A stretch of DNA of 48,843 nucleotides from Chromatiales bacterium. Its GTDB lineage: Bacteria > Pseudomonadota > Gammaproteobacteria > Steroidobacterales > GCA-2729495. Under the pieces are notes generated by a model. That model searched no databases, was not told the DNA's origin, and worked only from the letters and a program-made list of their open reading frames with translations. A program made the translations under genes and the position numbers. This document shows, in pieces, positions 1 through 10,337 of this stretch (its first letter is position 1; each line of letters starts with the position of its first letter). The stretch lies in assembly GCA_002688175.1 (NCBI GenBank), contig NZCC01000019.1:1-48843 (forward strand). The letters run 5' to 3'.

Positions 1-56
1 CAGGTACCCTTCCGAAACCTTAAAGCCGCTCCTGCGGCGTTTCGGAAGGGTACCTG
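1..56. repeat. Long nested inverted repeat at the window edge
   Basis: Bases 1-17 and 40-56 are perfect reverse complements (17 bp; core GGTACCCTTCCGAAA). Inside, 25-29 and 34-38 (GCCGC/GCGGC) form a second small stem around TCCT. The repeat starts at the first base of the window, so it may extend further left. It lies about 75 bases beyond the glmM stop. It could fold as a terminator-like hairpin for glmM, but no T tract adjoins either arm within the window. A dispersed REP/MITE-like element is the main alternative. Confidence 0.6.
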
Positions 57-130
57 ACGCGAAAATGCCGCCCAGGGAAACACCCTCCCCCCCGGTGCCA
101 CTCAGAATGAAAAATACCAAAGACCCTTAA

Positions 131-1465
131 TCAAGCCGCATGACGACCAATTTCTTCAGCCAGCTCCTCGGCCAAAAGAGCAACCTCACCTTCATCCTCC
201 CCCTCAACCATGACCCGCACGACCGGCTCGGTTCCGGAAGCCCGCACCAGAACCCGGCCACGCTCGGCAAGCTGTTGCTCGGCATTTCGAATGGCGCCCT
301 GAATCTCGGTCGATGCATCCAGGTCGATACGGGACTGTGTGCGGACATTGATCAGGGTCTGCGGAAAATGCGACATACCGCTGACCAATTCTGCAAGCGT
401 TTGGCCTGCCTCAAGCATAATTACGAGGACCTGTAACGCGCTGACCAGCCCGTCACCGGTGGTCGTCTTGTCCAGACACAACAAATGTCCGGATGTTTCA
501 CCGCCGAGCCGACCACCGATCTCGTTCAGCAAGGCCATGACATAGCGATCACCGACCTTGGCGCGCCGGAATTCGATACCAAGCTCACCCAGCGCTCGTT
601 CAAGACCAAGATTGGTCATCAGCGTACCAACTACCGGCCCGGATAATTGGCCACTGGTGTGCCACGCCTTGGCGAGTACATACAGTAACTGATCACCATC
701 GATGAGATTACCTTCATGATCAACCATCAGAACCCGGTCGCCGTCACCGTCAAAGGCGATACCAAGATCTGCCCCCACAGCCTTGACCGTCACCGTCATC
801 AGGTCCGGGTGCGTGGTACCACAACCGTCATTAATATTTTTACCATTCGGCGAACAACCGATCGGGATGATTTCAGCGCCCAATGCGGTCATGACCCGGG
901 GCGCGACCTTATAACCGGCCCCGTGTGAACAATCGAGCACGATCTTGAGTGCATCCAGACTGAACCCGTCGGGTACAGTCGACAGACAGAACTGCTGATA
1001 ATCTTCACGGGAACTGTCAATGCGTTTGGCCCGCCCCAGCGATCTCGAATCCCGGGTGATGGCCGGTTGCGTCAGGAAACTTTCGATCTGCTCCTCAACC
1101 ACGTCGGGCAGTTTCATCCCTTCCGCATCAAAGAATTTTATACCGTTGTCAAAATACGGATTATGCGATGCGCTGATCACAACACCGACATCGGCATTCA
1201 GCGCTTTCGTCAGGCAGGCTATGCCCGGTGTCGGCAGCGGCCCAAGCAATAACACATCTATACCTGCTGCGACAAAGCCGGCCTCAAGCGCCGCCTCGAG
1301 CATGTAGCCTGATACCCGGGTATCTTTGCCGATAACCACCCGCCCACCATCCGGAGCCAATACACGCGCCACGGCGCTGGCGAGACGTAATGCAAATTCT
1401 GCCGTCATCGGCTCATCACCGACCCGACCACGAATCCCATCCGTACCAAAATATTTTCTAGCCAT
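131..1465 (-). CDS. glmM: Phosphoglucosamine mutase
   Basis: The product converts glucosamine-6-phosphate to glucosamine-1-phosphate in the cytosol, on the route to UDP-GlcNAc for peptidoglycan and LPS. The 444-residue protein has the usual family length. The active-site serine motif SASHNP lies at about residues 98-103 (phosphoserine S100), the metal-binding loop DGDGDR at about 239-244, and the C-terminal phosphate-binding RASGTEP motif near residue 415. The ATG at 1465 has AGGA about 9 bases upstream. It is the last gene of the ftsH-folP-glmM run in this window, 14 bases after folP, so it is probably co-transcribed. Confidence 0.97.
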   Translation of the reverse strand: MARKYFGTDGIRGRVGDEPMTAEFALRLASAVARVLAPDGGRVVIGKDTRVSGYMLEAALEAGFVAAGIDVLLLGPLPTPGIACLTKALNADVGVVISASHNPYFDNGIKFFDAEGMKLPDVVEEQIESFLTQPAITRDSRSLGRAKRIDSSREDYQQFCLSTVPDGFSLDALKIVLDCSHGAGYKVAPRVMTALGAEIIPIGCSPNGKNINDGCGTTHPDLMTVTVKAVGADLGIAFDGDGDRVLMVDHEGNLIDGDQLLYVLAKAWHTSGQLSGPVVGTLMTNLGLERALGELGIEFRRAKVGDRYVMALLNEIGGRLGGETSGHLLCLDKTTTGDGLVSALQVLVIMLEAGQTLAELVSGMSHFPQTLINVRTQSRIDLDASTEIQGAIRNAEQQLAERGRVLVRASGTEPVVRVMVEGEDEGEVALLAEELAEEIGRHAA

Positions 1466-1479
1466 TCTTCTATCCTGTA

Positions 1480-2376
1480 TTAATGGGTCGCATACTTATT
1501 ATTCAACTGCCTTAATACTCTCAATACATCCACGGTCGGCGCAACATCATGAACCCTGAATATAGCGGCACCCTGTTGCGCCGCTAGCAGAGCCAGAGCC
1601 AGACTCCCGGCCAGCCGGTCGTGGACATCCCGACCGATCATGGTGCCGAGCATCGACTTGCGTGACAGACCGACCAGAACCGGGAAACCAATTTCAACCA
1701 GCCGATCCAGTTCACGCAACAATTGCAGGTTATGCTCGAGGGTCTTGCCGAAACCAAAACCCGGATCGATGATAATGTTATCCGCATGAATACCGGCCGC
1801 AAGACATGCCTCTGCCCGCTTACGCAGATAATCACAGACTTCTTCCGTTACATCGGCATACCCAGGTGCGTCCTGCATCGAACGAGGACGACCCTGCATA
1901 TGCACCAGGCATACGGCCACCTCCAGTCCGGCAACTGTTGCCAGTGCATCCTCGGACTCCAGAGCGCAAACATCGTTAACCATCACAGCGCCAACCGTTA
2001 CTGCTTCACGCATAACAATCGCCTTGCTGGTATCAATGGAAACCGGAACATCGAACTCCCGGGTCAGAAGTTCGATAACAGGGATAACTCGATCAAGTTC
2101 CTGGTCCGTCGGAACCTCTGCGGCACCGGGACGGGTCGATTCACCGCCGACATCGAGAATATCAGCGCCAGCTGCAATCAGGCGGGCCGCATGTTTAACC
2201 GCTTCGTCCGGTTCAAGAAATCTTCCGCCGTCGGCAAAGGAATCGGGGGTGACATTAACTATGCCCATGACAAGGTTCGAGTCATGTCGAGAAAGTTGTG
2301 CGGCTAAGGACTCAGAACTCACAACGAACGTACCGGGCTCACCACCACATACTGGCAGAGGCTGCTTTGTCCGCAA
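1480..2376 (-). CDS. folP: Dihydropteroate synthase
   Basis: The enzyme condenses p-aminobenzoate with hydroxymethyl-dihydropterin pyrophosphate in folate synthesis; it is the sulfonamide target. Family motifs are clear: NVTPDSF at about residues 41-47, GGESTRPG at 77-84, DPGFGFGK at 204-211 and SRKS at 238-241. The start at 2376 is a TTG with GGAAGA about 10 bases upstream. No in-frame ATG fits before MGIVNVTPDSF (M37), and homologues carry a lead of 15-35 residues there, so TTG is preferred. It lies 17 bases after ftsH, in the usual ftsH-folP-glmM order. Confidence 0.95.
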   Translation of the reverse strand: MRTKQPLPVCGGEPGTFVVSSESLAAQLSRHDSNLVMGIVNVTPDSFADGGRFLEPDEAVKHAARLIAAGADILDVGGESTRPGAAEVPTDQELDRVIPVIELLTREFDVPVSIDTSKAIVMREAVTVGAVMVNDVCALESEDALATVAGLEVAVCLVHMQGRPRSMQDAPGYADVTEEVCDYLRKRAEACLAAGIHADNIIIDPGFGFGKTLEHNLQLLRELDRLVEIGFPVLVGLSRKSMLGTMIGRDVHDRLAGSLALALLAAQQGAAIFRVHDVAPTVDVLRVLRQLNNKYATH

Positions 2377-2393
2377 ATGGCGGGTATCTTCCG

Positions 2394-4331
2394 CTAATGT
2401 TGCTCGGCAGGACCGCCGATCGATGTATCGTCCTTTTTCTTGACGTTATCGTCTTTGTCCTTACCGGCGCTTGGAGGATCATCCTGACTGTCCCAGTCTT
2501 CCGGTGGCTTGGGCTGTTTGCCCTCCATAATATCCTTGAGCTGGGATTCGTCGATCGTTTCGTACTTCATCAGCGCCTTGGCCATGAGATCCAAAACGTC
2601 TCGATGCTCGGTCAGAATCTGCATGGCACGCTGGTAATTCGTATCGATAACGTTACGAATTTCCTGATCAATCGCATGCGCTGTCTCGTCCGAAACCTGC
2701 TTATGCTGGGTAACTGAACGGCCGAGAAATACCTCGCCTTCATCTTCGCTATAGGTCAGAGGACCAAGTTGGTCAGAGAGACCCCACTTGGTCACCATGT
2801 TGCGGGCTATCTCCGTCGCCCGCTCGATATCATTTGATGCGCCTGTCGTCACGGCATCAGCACCGAACACCATCTCTTCAGCGATGCGGCCACCAAACAG
2901 GCTGGAGATCTGGCTGTTTAGCCTGCGCTTGCTGAAGCTATAGCGATCCTGTTCCGGCAAAAACATCGTAATGCCAAGCGCTCTGCCGCGTGGAATAATC
3001 GAAACCTTGTAGACCGGATCATGATCTGGAACCGTCAAACCAACTATTGCATGGCCGGATTCGTGATAGGCGGTCAGGCGTTTCTCTTCATCCGTCATAA
3101 CCATCGAGCGACGCTCGGTGCCCATCATGATCTTGTCTTTGGCCTGCTCAAACTCATCCATGGTAACGGTACGTCGATTCGCTCGGGCGGCGAAAAGAGC
3201 TGCCTCATTAACAAGATTAGCCAGATCCGCACCTGAGAACCCGGGTGTCCCACGGGCAATAATCGCCGGTCGTACATTGTCGTCTATCGGTACCTTACGC
3301 ATGTGAACACGCAGAATCTGCTCCCGTCCGCGAACATCCGGCAGGGGTACGACAACCTGTCGATCGAAACGACCCGGACGCAATAACGCGGGATCGAGCA
3401 CATCAGGACGGTTGGTCGCCGCAATCACGATAATGCCTTCATTACCCTCAAAACCATCCATTTCGACGAGTAGTTGGTTCAGTGTTTGTTCTCGCTCGTC
3501 ATGACCACCACCGAGCCCCGCACCGCGATGTCGTCCAACCGCATCAATCTCATCGATAAAAATGATACACGGAGCATGTTTTTTTGCCTGCTCGAACATG
3601 TCACGAACCCGCGACGCGCCGACGCCAACAAACATTTCGACAAAGTCAGAACCAGAAATCGTAAAGAACGGTACCTTGGCTTCACCGGCAATCGCTCTGG
3701 CTAACAGGGTTTTACCCGTGCCCGGCGAACCGACCATCAACACGCCCTGCGGAATCTTTCCGCCCAGACGCTGAAACTTGGAGGGATCCTTGAGAAAGTC
3801 GACGATCTCACCTACCTCCTCCTTGGCTTCCTCGACACCGGCTACATCCTTGAATGTCACGTTAACCTGATCTTCACCGAGCAGGCGTGCACGGCTCTTA
3901 CCGAATGTCATCGCACCTTTACCACCGCCACCGCCTTGCATCTGGCGCATGAAATAAACCCAAACGCCAATCAGCAGCAGAACCGGGAATGAGTTAATAA
4001 ACAGGCTGACGAGAATATTCTGGCCTTTCGGCGCCGTTGCCCGGATCTGCACATTGCTCTTCTTGAGTTCACCGATCAGAGCCGTATTGTCAGTCTCGGG
4101 GCTGTAGGTCACAAAGCGCTCACCCGATACGAGGACGCCTTTGATGGTATCGCCCTGGAACGTAACCTCACTGATCTGACTAGTTTCAACCAGCCCGAGG
4201 AATGTTGAGTAGTCCAGTGGATCAGTCTGTCGCCCACCGGTACCGAAACTCTGGAAGACGGTCAGTAACACGATCGCGATGACGATCCACAGAACAATAT
4301 TTTTTGCCAGGTCGTTCAAAACAAATTCCAT
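2394..4331 (-). CDS. ftsH: ATP-dependent zinc metalloprotease FtsH
   Basis: A membrane-anchored AAA+ protease that degrades unassembled membrane proteins and short-lived regulators (in E. coli LpxC and sigma-32). The 645 residues show TM1 at about 9-27, a periplasmic domain, TM2 at about 106-126, Walker A GSPGTGKT at 201-208, Walker B FIDEID at about 258-263, and the zinc motif HESGH at 423-427. The Walker A second residue is serine where homologues usually have proline. The ATG at 4331 has its GGA directly adjacent. A TTG at 4319 (reading [11 protein letters not shown]) has better spacing and matches the N terminus of Pseudomonas FtsH, so it may be the true start. Confidence 0.96.
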   Translation of the reverse strand: MEFVLNDLAKNIVLWIVIAIVLLTVFQSFGTGGRQTDPLDYSTFLGLVETSQISEVTFQGDTIKGVLVSGERFVTYSPETDNTALIGELKKSNVQIRATAPKGQNILVSLFINSFPVLLLIGVWVYFMRQMQGGGGGKGAMTFGKSRARLLGEDQVNVTFKDVAGVEEAKEEVGEIVDFLKDPSKFQRLGGKIPQGVLMVGSPGTGKTLLARAIAGEAKVPFFTISGSDFVEMFVGVGASRVRDMFEQAKKHAPCIIFIDEIDAVGRHRGAGLGGGHDEREQTLNQLLVEMDGFEGNEGIIVIAATNRPDVLDPALLRPGRFDRQVVVPLPDVRGREQILRVHMRKVPIDDNVRPAIIARGTPGFSGADLANLVNEAALFAARANRRTVTMDEFEQAKDKIMMGTERRSMVMTDEEKRLTAYHESGHAIVGLTVPDHDPVYKVSIIPRGRALGITMFLPEQDRYSFSKRRLNSQISSLFGGRIAEEMVFGADAVTTGASNDIERATEIARNMVTKWGLSDQLGPLTYSEDEGEVFLGRSVTQHKQVSDETAHAIDQEIRNVIDTNYQRAMQILTEHRDVLDLMAKALMKYETIDESQLKDIMEGKQPKPPEDWDSQDDPPSAGKDKDDNVKKKDDTSIGGPAEQH

Positions 4332-4336
4332 TCCTT

Positions 4337-4355
4337 CGCTGCGTACCGCGCAGCG
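4337..4355 (-). promoter_or_regulatory. Hairpin in the rlmE-ftsH junction
   Basis: CGCTGCG at 4337-4343 and CGCAGCG at 4349-4355 form a 7-bp stem with a 5-base loop. The stem ends just before the AAGGA preceding the ftsH start, so in mRNA it could influence ftsH ribosome binding. Its function is inferred only from position. Confidence 0.4.
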
Positions 4356-4376
4356 CTCATATCTATATACAGCCTA

Positions 4377-4997
4377 CTATAACTGAATATTCCGGGCTAC
4401 GAGGTAAGTCTCACGGCTGTGAGGCCGCGATGCTCTTGGTTTTCGAACCTTGACCGTCGCATATTGGTTGCGCATATCACGAACGAAATCATCAAACCCC
4501 TCACCGTGAAACAGCTTGATTACAAGAATGCCGCGTTTTCCCAGTACCCGGGCAGCCAAATCTGCCGCCAACTCCGCCAGATACATGGCACGGGGCTGAT
4601 CGACAGACTTCACACCAGTAATATTGGGGGCCATATCTGACATAACAAGGTCGACCCGATCATCTCCTACGCAGTGCAGCATTTTCGCCAGTACCGGTTC
4701 CTCACGAAAATCACCCTGGATGATATCGACGTCAGGTATCTGCAGCATGGGCAACAGGTCAATTGCAATGACCCGCCCGTCGGGACCGACAATTTTACTC
4801 GCATACTGGCTCCAGGCACCGGGTGCAGCCCCGAGGTCAAGCACAAAAGCGCCGCGCCGCAGCATCCGTTCACGCTCATTGATTTCACTGAGCTTATAAA
4901 CCGCCCGTGAGCGCCAACCTTCCGCCTGCGCTCGCTTGACGTACTCATCGGAGTCCTGACGCCGACGCCAGTTCTTGCTGGATGAACCTTTGGCCAT
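4377..4997 (-). CDS. rlmE: 23S rRNA (uridine-2'-O-)-methyltransferase RlmE (FtsJ)
   Basis: A SAM-dependent methyltransferase that modifies U2552 of 23S rRNA in the large-subunit A loop. The ATG at 4997 gives a 206-residue protein beginning MAKGSSSKNWRRR, close to the 209 residues of E. coli RlmE. The open frame continues upstream to 5093, but that extension lies inside yhbY and is not conserved. The SAM-binding motif DLGAAPGAW is at about residues 54-62, followed by DMAPNITG with the catalytic Asp, and VIKLFHGEGFDDF with the catalytic Lys. It lies upstream of ftsH as in most gammaproteobacteria and is divergent from yhbY, with 19 bases between the two start codons. Confidence 0.96.
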   Translation of the reverse strand: MAKGSSSKNWRRRQDSDEYVKRAQAEGWRSRAVYKLSEINERERMLRRGAFVLDLGAAPGAWSQYASKIVGPDGRVIAIDLLPMLQIPDVDIIQGDFREEPVLAKMLHCVGDDRVDLVMSDMAPNITGVKSVDQPRAMYLAELAADLAARVLGKRGILVIKLFHGEGFDDFVRDMRNQYATVKVRKPRASRPHSRETYLVARNIQL

Positions 4998-5003
4998 GAT
5001 CGT

Positions 5004-5009
5004 TATAAT
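5004..5009 (+). promoter_or_regulatory. Candidate -10 box of yhbY (TATAAT)
   Basis: A perfect TATAAT hexamer lies 7 bases before the yhbY ATG at 5017. No good -35 sits at the expected distance. If used, transcription would start at or within a base of the ATG, giving a leaderless mRNA. The hexamer is inside the 19-base gap between the divergent rlmE and yhbY starts, so it could also be chance. Confidence 0.3.
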
Positions 5010-5016
5010 CAGAGCA

Positions 5017-5310
5017 ATGCAATTAAATGACAAACAGAAAAAACACTTGCGGAGCCTCGCACACGACCTCAAACCGGTCATCCAGGTCGGCACCGGCGGG
5101 ATTTCCGCCGGCCTGGCAAGCGAATTGAACCAGACCCTGGAGCATCATGAACTCATCAAAGCCAAGGTGCGCGTTGGTGATCGAGATGCGCGCAATGCAG
5201 CGATCGATGCAATGGTCACGAAATCCAATGCCTGTCTCGTTGCTCGCATCGGCAATACGGCAATACTGTATCGTCGACGCGAAAAAAATCCTGGTATCGA
5301 ATTACCCTGA
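5017..5310 (+). CDS. yhbY: CRM-domain ribosome assembly RNA-binding protein YhbY
   Basis: A 97-residue protein that is one CRM domain, a fold known to bind pre-50S rRNA. It begins MQLNDKQKKHLRSLAH and carries the conserved GTGGIS loop (about residues 25-30) and the RVGDRDAR region. The frame is open back to 4975, but MQL at 5017 matches homologues. No Shine-Dalgarno is visible before 5017. It is divergent from rlmE and convergent with greA, with 8 bases between the two stops, the same arrangement as in Pseudomonas. Confidence 0.93.
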   Translation: MQLNDKQKKHLRSLAHDLKPVIQVGTGGISAGLASELNQTLEHHELIKAKVRVGDRDARNAAIDAMVTKSNACLVARIGNTAILYRRREKNPGIELP

Positions 5311-5318
5311 AGCAGAAT

Positions 5319-5795
5319 TCAGAGGTAACGAACTGCGACAATTTCGAATGCCTTCTCTCCACCTGGGGCATTAACAATGGCGACATCACCCTCTTCCATG
5401 CTGATCAATGCACGGGCAATTGGAGAACCGACGGAAATCATTCCTGCAGCGATATCCGCTTCATCTTCACCTACTATCCGGTAGGTCAATTCCCTGCCGT
5501 CATCCTCATCGATCAGGTCAACGGTCGCGCCGAAGATAACTTTGCCGCTTGAGCCAAACTGGGTTACATCGATAATCTGTGCGTTAGACAGCTTGCCGTC
5601 AATGTCCCGAATCCGTGCCTCAATGAAACCCTGCTCTTCCTTGGCCGCGTGATACTCAGCATTTTCTTTCAGATCACCATGCGCACGTGCCTCGGCAATA
5701 GCCTGCGCAATGCGTGGCCGCTCAACTGATTTCAAACGGCGAAGCTCATCACGGAGCTGATCAGCTCCGTCGATCGTAATGGGTACCCGGTTCAT
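5319..5795 (-). CDS. greA: Transcription elongation factor GreA
   Basis: GreA enters the RNA polymerase secondary channel and stimulates cleavage of backtracked transcripts. The 158-residue product has the standard architecture: an N-terminal coiled coil (about residues 10-75, with the acidic tip region [13 protein letters not shown]) and a C-terminal FKBP-like globular domain. Its ATG overlaps the carB stop (ATGA at 5795-5792), so the two are probably translationally coupled. The carA-carB-greA order is typical of gammaproteobacteria. Confidence 0.97.
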   Translation of the reverse strand: MNRVPITIDGADQLRDELRRLKSVERPRIAQAIAEARAHGDLKENAEYHAAKEEQGFIEARIRDIDGKLSNAQIIDVTQFGSSGKVIFGATVDLIDEDDGRELTYRIVGEDEADIAAGMISVGSPIARALISMEEGDVAIVNAPGGEKAFEIVAVRYL

Positions 5796-8700
5796 CCACC
5801 CACCTCTTTATGCAAATCCTGAAGCCGGTTGACCTCGCCACTATCAAGATGATCAAGGGCCAGGCAGGTTGCCATGGCAGCGGCCAATGTCGTGTAGTAG
5901 GTCACCTTGTTCTGAACAGCTGCCGCACGAATTGAGTGTGACTCACGAATTGCCTGCTTGCCTTCGGTCGTGTTAGCAATGAAGGTGATCTCACCATTCT
6001 TGATCATATCAACAATATGCGGTCTGCCTTCACGCACCTTGTTCACGCGGCGACACTGGATTCCGTTCTCCGCCAGGTAGCGCGCTGTACCATCGGTTGC
6101 GCATACATCAAAGCCACGCTCAATCATGACCTCAGCCAGCTTAACGGTAGCCTGTTTATCGCGGTCTCGTACCGACAATAAGGCCTGACCATAACTTGGC
6201 AGCTCAACTCCCGAAGCAAGCTGTGCCCTGGCATAGGCCTCGGAAAATGAACGGCCGGTCCCCATAACCTCGCCTGTTGATTTCATCTCCGGACCAAGTA
6301 TCGGATCGGCATCAGGAAATTTAGAAAACGGGAAAACTGATTCCTTGACAGAAAAATAATCCGGTACCGGCGTATCAAGCACGCCCTGCTCATGTAATCG
6401 AATACCGACCATTGTTTTAGCCGCAACCTTGGCCAGCGGAATACTCGTAGCCTTGGATACAAACGGTACCGTTCGGGCAGCACGAGGATTAACCTCAAGT
6501 ACATATATAACTCCGTTCTGAATCGCAAACTGTGTATTCATCAGACCGATAACATTCAGGGCTTTCGCGAGGGACACCACCTGATCAGCTAACTGATCCT
6601 GCAGTTCTTCACTGAGTGTTGCCGGCGGCAGTGAGCAACCAGAATCACCGGAATGCACACCGGCCTGTTCAATATGCTCCATGATGCCGCCAATCGTTAC
6701 ATGCTCACCATCGCAAATGGCATCAACGTCGACTTCAACTGCCTGATCCAGGAACCGATCAAGCAGAACCGGCGAATCATTTGACACCTCAACAGCCTCG
6801 TTCATGTAAAGCCGCAGGTCGTCCTCGTTGTGAACAATTTCCATGGCCCGCCCACCAAGCACATAGGATGGCCTGACAACGAGCGGGAAACCCACCTCCG
6901 CGCCCATCGCGACGGCCTCTTCCACATCACGAGCAATGCAATTCGGTGGCTGTTTTAGATTCAGGCGTTGCAGCAACTGCTGAAATCGCTCCCGATCTTC
7001 AGCCAGGTCGATTGAATCTGGACTGGTACCGATAATGGGTGCGCCGGCCGCTTCAAGTGCCCGGGCCAATTTCAACGGTGTCTGTCCGCCATACTGGACG
7101 ATGACACCCCTGGGTTTTTCCAGATCGATGATTTCCATGACATCTTCAAATGTCAGTGGCTCGAAATATAGCCGATCAGAGGTATCGTAATCCGTTGAAA
7201 CAGTTTCGGGATTACAGTTGATCATGATCGTCTCGTAATCGATATCGCGTAACGCAAGCGCCGCATGGACGCAGCAATAATCGAACTCGATACCCTGACC
7301 AATTCGGTTTGGGCCACCACCAAGTATGACGATCTTGTTCCTGTTGGTCGGTGCGGCCTCACATTCATCCTCGTAAGTCGAGTACATGTAGGCTGTGGTG
7401 GTCGAAAACTCAGCGGCGCAGGTATCGACACGCTTGAACACCGGATGAATATCGTTCTGTAGCCGGTGCTGACGTATCACGTGCTCATCGGTCGCAAGAA
7501 GCGTAGCAAGACGACTGTCAGAAAAACCCTTGCGCTTCAGACTACGCAGGTGATCTGCTTCAAGCCACGCGACTCCCTCGCTGCGAACTGTCTGTTCCAG
7601 CGTGACAAGTTCCTCTAACTGACTAAGAAACCAGGGATCAATACCCGTCAGATCGGCTATCTCCGGGCCGGGTAATCCATGGCGAAATGCATCTGCGGCA
7701 TACAGCAGGCGATCTGGCCCGGGCATCTGCAGTTCGTAACGCAAGCGGTCAAAATCATCATCACTTGGCTCTGCGGGAAAAATCTCAACCAGACCGTCTA
7801 TGCCTGTTTCAAGTCCTCGCATGGCCTTCTGCAAAGACTCCTGAAAGGTACGACCGATCGCCATGACCTCGCCGACCGATTTCATCTGGGTAGTCAGTCG
7901 GTCATTGGCACCAGCAAATTTTTCGAACGTAAAACGCGGTATTTTAGTTACGACATAATCGATGGTCGGCTCGAAAGATGCTGGCGTAGCCCCGCCTGTG
8001 ATGTCATTTTGCAACTCATCCAGCGTGTAACCAACTGCCAGCTTGGCCGCCACTTTGGCAATCGGAAAACCGGTGGCCTTTGATGCAAGTGCAGATGAAC
8101 GCGACACACGCGGATTCATCTCAATGATAAGAATACGCCCATCAGCCGGACTCACGGCAAACTGCACATTCGAACCGCCCGTCTCAACGCCAATGCGACG
8201 CAAAACAGCGATCGAAGCATCTCGCAATGACTGATACTCCTTGTCCGTCAACGTCTGCGCAGGCGCCACCGTAATCGAATCACCGGTATGCACACCCATC
8301 GCATCGACGTTTTCTATCGAACAAATGATGATGCAGTTGTCGTTGCGGTCGCGAACCACCTCCATCTCAAACTCTTTCCAGCCGATGACAGACTCTTCGA
8401 GCAACACCTCGGTCGTCGGCGACAAATCGAGCCCCCGCGCAACGATCGTTTCAAATTCCTCGCGGTTATAGGCAATTCCGCTGCCACTACCGCCCAGAGT
8501 AAAGGATGGCCGTACAATCGCCGGGTAACCAATTTCTGCCTGGACCGCGAACGCCTCCTCGAGCGTATGCGCAATACCTGATGTCGGTACACTGAGGCCA
8601 ATTTCCTGCATTGCCATGCGGAACTGGTCACGGTCCTCTGCGGTATCGATTGCCTCGCGAGAAGCACCAATCAACTCCACGTCGAATTTTTTCAGCACCC

Positions 8701-9016
8701 CCTCGCGAACCAGGTCCAGTGCACAATTTAAGCCGGTCTGCCCGCCCATCGTCGGCAGTAACGCATCCGGTTTTTCGTGCTCAATAATTTTTGCGACGGT
8801 CTTCCAGTTCACCGGTTCGATGTAAACAGCGTCAGCCATCTCCGGATCGGTCATGATTGTCGCGGGATTCGAATTAACCAGAATTACGCGGTAACCCTCA
8901 TCCTGTAATGCCTTGCAGGCCTGAGCGCCGGAATAATCGAATTCGCAGGCCTGACCGATGACGATCGGACCGGCGCCAATAATAAGAATGCTGTTGATAT
9001 CAGTACGTTTGGGCAT
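5792..9016 (-). CDS. carB: Carbamoyl-phosphate synthase large subunit
   Basis: The synthetase subunit makes carbamoyl phosphate from bicarbonate, two ATP and ammonia channelled from CarA, feeding pyrimidine and arginine synthesis. The 1074-residue protein has the expected duplicated structure: an ATP-grasp carboxyphosphate half, an oligomerisation region, a second ATP-grasp carbamoyl-phosphate half beginning near residue 560 ([13 protein letters not shown]), and a C-terminal MGS-like allosteric domain from about 940. It begins [22 protein letters not shown], as in E. coli. The carA stop is 6 bases upstream. Confidence 0.98.
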   Translation of the reverse strand: MPKRTDINSILIIGAGPIVIGQACEFDYSGAQACKALQDEGYRVILVNSNPATIMTDPEMADAVYIEPVNWKTVAKIIEHEKPDALLPTMGGQTGLNCALDLVREGVLKKFDVELIGASREAIDTAEDRDQFRMAMQEIGLSVPTSGIAHTLEEAFAVQAEIGYPAIVRPSFTLGGSGSGIAYNREEFETIVARGLDLSPTTEVLLEESVIGWKEFEMEVVRDRNDNCIIICSIENVDAMGVHTGDSITVAPAQTLTDKEYQSLRDASIAVLRRIGVETGGSNVQFAVSPADGRILIIEMNPRVSRSSALASKATGFPIAKVAAKLAVGYTLDELQNDITGGATPASFEPTIDYVVTKIPRFTFEKFAGANDRLTTQMKSVGEVMAIGRTFQESLQKAMRGLETGIDGLVEIFPAEPSDDDFDRLRYELQMPGPDRLLYAADAFRHGLPGPEIADLTGIDPWFLSQLEELVTLEQTVRSEGVAWLEADHLRSLKRKGFSDSRLATLLATDEHVIRQHRLQNDIHPVFKRVDTCAAEFSTTTAYMYSTYEDECEAAPTNRNKIVILGGGPNRIGQGIEFDYCCVHAALALRDIDYETIMINCNPETVSTDYDTSDRLYFEPLTFEDVMEIIDLEKPRGVIVQYGGQTPLKLARALEAAGAPIIGTSPDSIDLAEDRERFQQLLQRLNLKQPPNCIARDVEEAVAMGAEVGFPLVVRPSYVLGGRAMEIVHNEDDLRLYMNEAVEVSNDSPVLLDRFLDQAVEVDVDAICDGEHVTIGGIMEHIEQAGVHSGDSGCSLPPATLSEELQDQLADQVVSLAKALNVIGLMNTQFAIQNGVIYVLEVNPRAARTVPFVSKATSIPLAKVAAKTMVGIRLHEQGVLDTPVPDYFSVKESVFPFSKFPDADPILGPEMKSTGEVMGTGRSFSEAYARAQLASGVELPSYGQALLSVRDRDKQATVKLAEVMIERGFDVCATDGTARYLAENGIQCRRVNKVREGRPHIVDMIKNGEITFIANTTEGKQAIRESHSIRAAAVQNKVTYYTTLAAAMATCLALDHLDSGEVNRLQDLHKEVGG

Positions 9017-9022
9017 CTCGCC

Positions 9023-10192
9023 TTAACCTGTCTCACGAGTAACTAGCAGACTGGCAGCGGATTGCGCCCGGCGTGCCTGCATCATGGACATAAACTCTGT
9101 AAAGATTCCAAGCAGATCATGTGGGCCCGGACTAGCCTCAGGATGACCCTGAAAACCTATGGCAGAACAATCAGTTCTCTTAATTCCTTGAAGTGAATTA
9201 TCGAATAATGAGCGATGTGTCGGTTGCAAATTATCGGGCAGTGATGCCTCATCGACCGCGAAACCATGGTTCTGACTGGTGATGGCAACCTGCCCGGTAT
9301 TGAGATCCTGCACCGGATGGTTGGCGCCGTGATGGCCAAACTTCATCTTGACCGTACTGGCTCCACTGGCAAGTGCCAGTAACTGGTGACCAAGACAAAT
9401 ACCGAACACCGGGATATCGGTCGCAAGTATTGACCGGATAGAGTCGATCGCATACTTACACGGCTCCGGGTCTCCGGGTCCATTGGACAGAAACACACCA
9501 TCGGGCGACAACGCCAGCACTTTTTCGGCAGATGTCTGCGCCGGCACTACAGTAACCCGACAGTTATGCCCGACGAGCAGGCGCAGGATATTCCGCTTGA
9601 TACCGAAATCGAAAGCAACAACATTGAAAGTGGCCACTCGCTTTCCCGCCAGAACATCTGTCGGCGGCCAGTTCAGCCCAAGACTCCATTGATAAGAGTT
9701 CGCAGTCGTTACGATTTTTGCCAAATCCATACCGGCAAGCCCTGGAAATCTCTTTGCGTGGGCCACAGCCGTCGCAGAATCGGCATTCCCGGTCATGATA
9801 CAGCCGGATAAAGCCCCCTTGTCACGCAGAATCCGGGTCAGCTTGCGAGTATCAATCTCGGCAATGGCGACGACGTTCCCGCGCTTTAAGAATTCCGATA
9901 ACCCAATCTCTTCGCGCCAACTGCTGCTGACAACAGGTAAATCCCTGATAATCAGACCGGCAGCAAAAATCTTCTTACTCTCATTATCATCGCTGTTAAT
10001 GCCCGTGTTACCGATATGCGGATAAGTAAACGTCACCATCTGCCGACAATAAGAAGGGTCAGTCAGGATTTCCTGATAACCGGTCATCGACGTATTAAAT
10101 ACGACCTCACCGATCGTCTGGCCGGTTGCGCCGATCGACACTCCGCGAAATACTGTTCCGTCTTCCAACGCAAGAATGGCTGGTTCCGTCAC
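9023..10192 (-). CDS. carA: Carbamoyl-phosphate synthase small (glutaminase) subunit
   Basis: A class I glutamine amidotransferase that supplies ammonia to CarB. The 389-residue product has the N-terminal CPSase domain ([15 protein letters not shown]) and a C-terminal GATase domain. The nucleophile cysteine is in [13 protein letters not shown], and the catalytic His and Glu are in GHPEASPGP. The start at 10192 is a GTG, with AGGTGTAGGTAA just before it. The 160-base leader between dapB and carA holds a promoter candidate and mutually exclusive hairpins (separate entries), pointing to pyrimidine- or arginine-responsive control. Confidence 0.97.
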   Translation of the reverse strand: MTEPAILALEDGTVFRGVSIGATGQTIGEVVFNTSMTGYQEILTDPSYCRQMVTFTYPHIGNTGINSDDNESKKIFAAGLIIRDLPVVSSSWREEIGLSEFLKRGNVVAIAEIDTRKLTRILRDKGALSGCIMTGNADSATAVAHAKRFPGLAGMDLAKIVTTANSYQWSLGLNWPPTDVLAGKRVATFNVVAFDFGIKRNILRLLVGHNCRVTVVPAQTSAEKVLALSPDGVFLSNGPGDPEPCKYAIDSIRSILATDIPVFGICLGHQLLALASGASTVKMKFGHHGANHPVQDLNTGQVAITSQNHGFAVDEASLPDNLQPTHRSLFDNSLQGIKRTDCSAIGFQGHPEASPGPHDLLGIFTEFMSMMQARRAQSAASLLVTRETG

Positions 10193-10247
10193 TTACCTAC
10201 ACCTCGTTCTGGGTTATCCGCGCGAAAATCGTGCGCAGATATACAAA

Positions 10248-10303
10248 GCGGGAGGGGCCCATAATCGGATCCCTCCCGCCAATATTCGATTTACATGGGA
10301 TCC
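10248..10303 (-). promoter_or_regulatory. Candidate transcription attenuator of carAB
   Basis: On the minus strand GCGGGAGGG (10279-10271) pairs with CCCTCCCGC (10256-10248) in a 9-bp stem followed by TTTGTAT, a terminator-like structure. Just upstream GGATCCC (10303-10297) can pair with GGGATCC (10273-10267). That pairing uses three bases of the terminator 5' arm and its loop, so the two folds exclude each other. The start-stop ORF ATG-TAA (10296-10291) lies in the loop of the alternative hairpin. Position between dapB and carA suggests regulation of carAB; a plain dapB terminator is the alternative. Confidence 0.5.
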
Positions 10304-10308
10304 GGCGT

Positions 10309-10337
10309 ATTGTAGCGACCGGGCCAACGGTTGTCTT
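10309..10337 (-). promoter_or_regulatory. Candidate carAB promoter
   Basis: On the minus strand AAGACA (10337-10332) and TACAAT (10314-10309) are separated by 17 bases, matching the sigma-70 consensus at 4 of 6 and 5 of 6 positions. The predicted start near 10302 would put the whole attenuator candidate in the leader, about 110 bases before the carA GTG. Confidence 0.4.
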
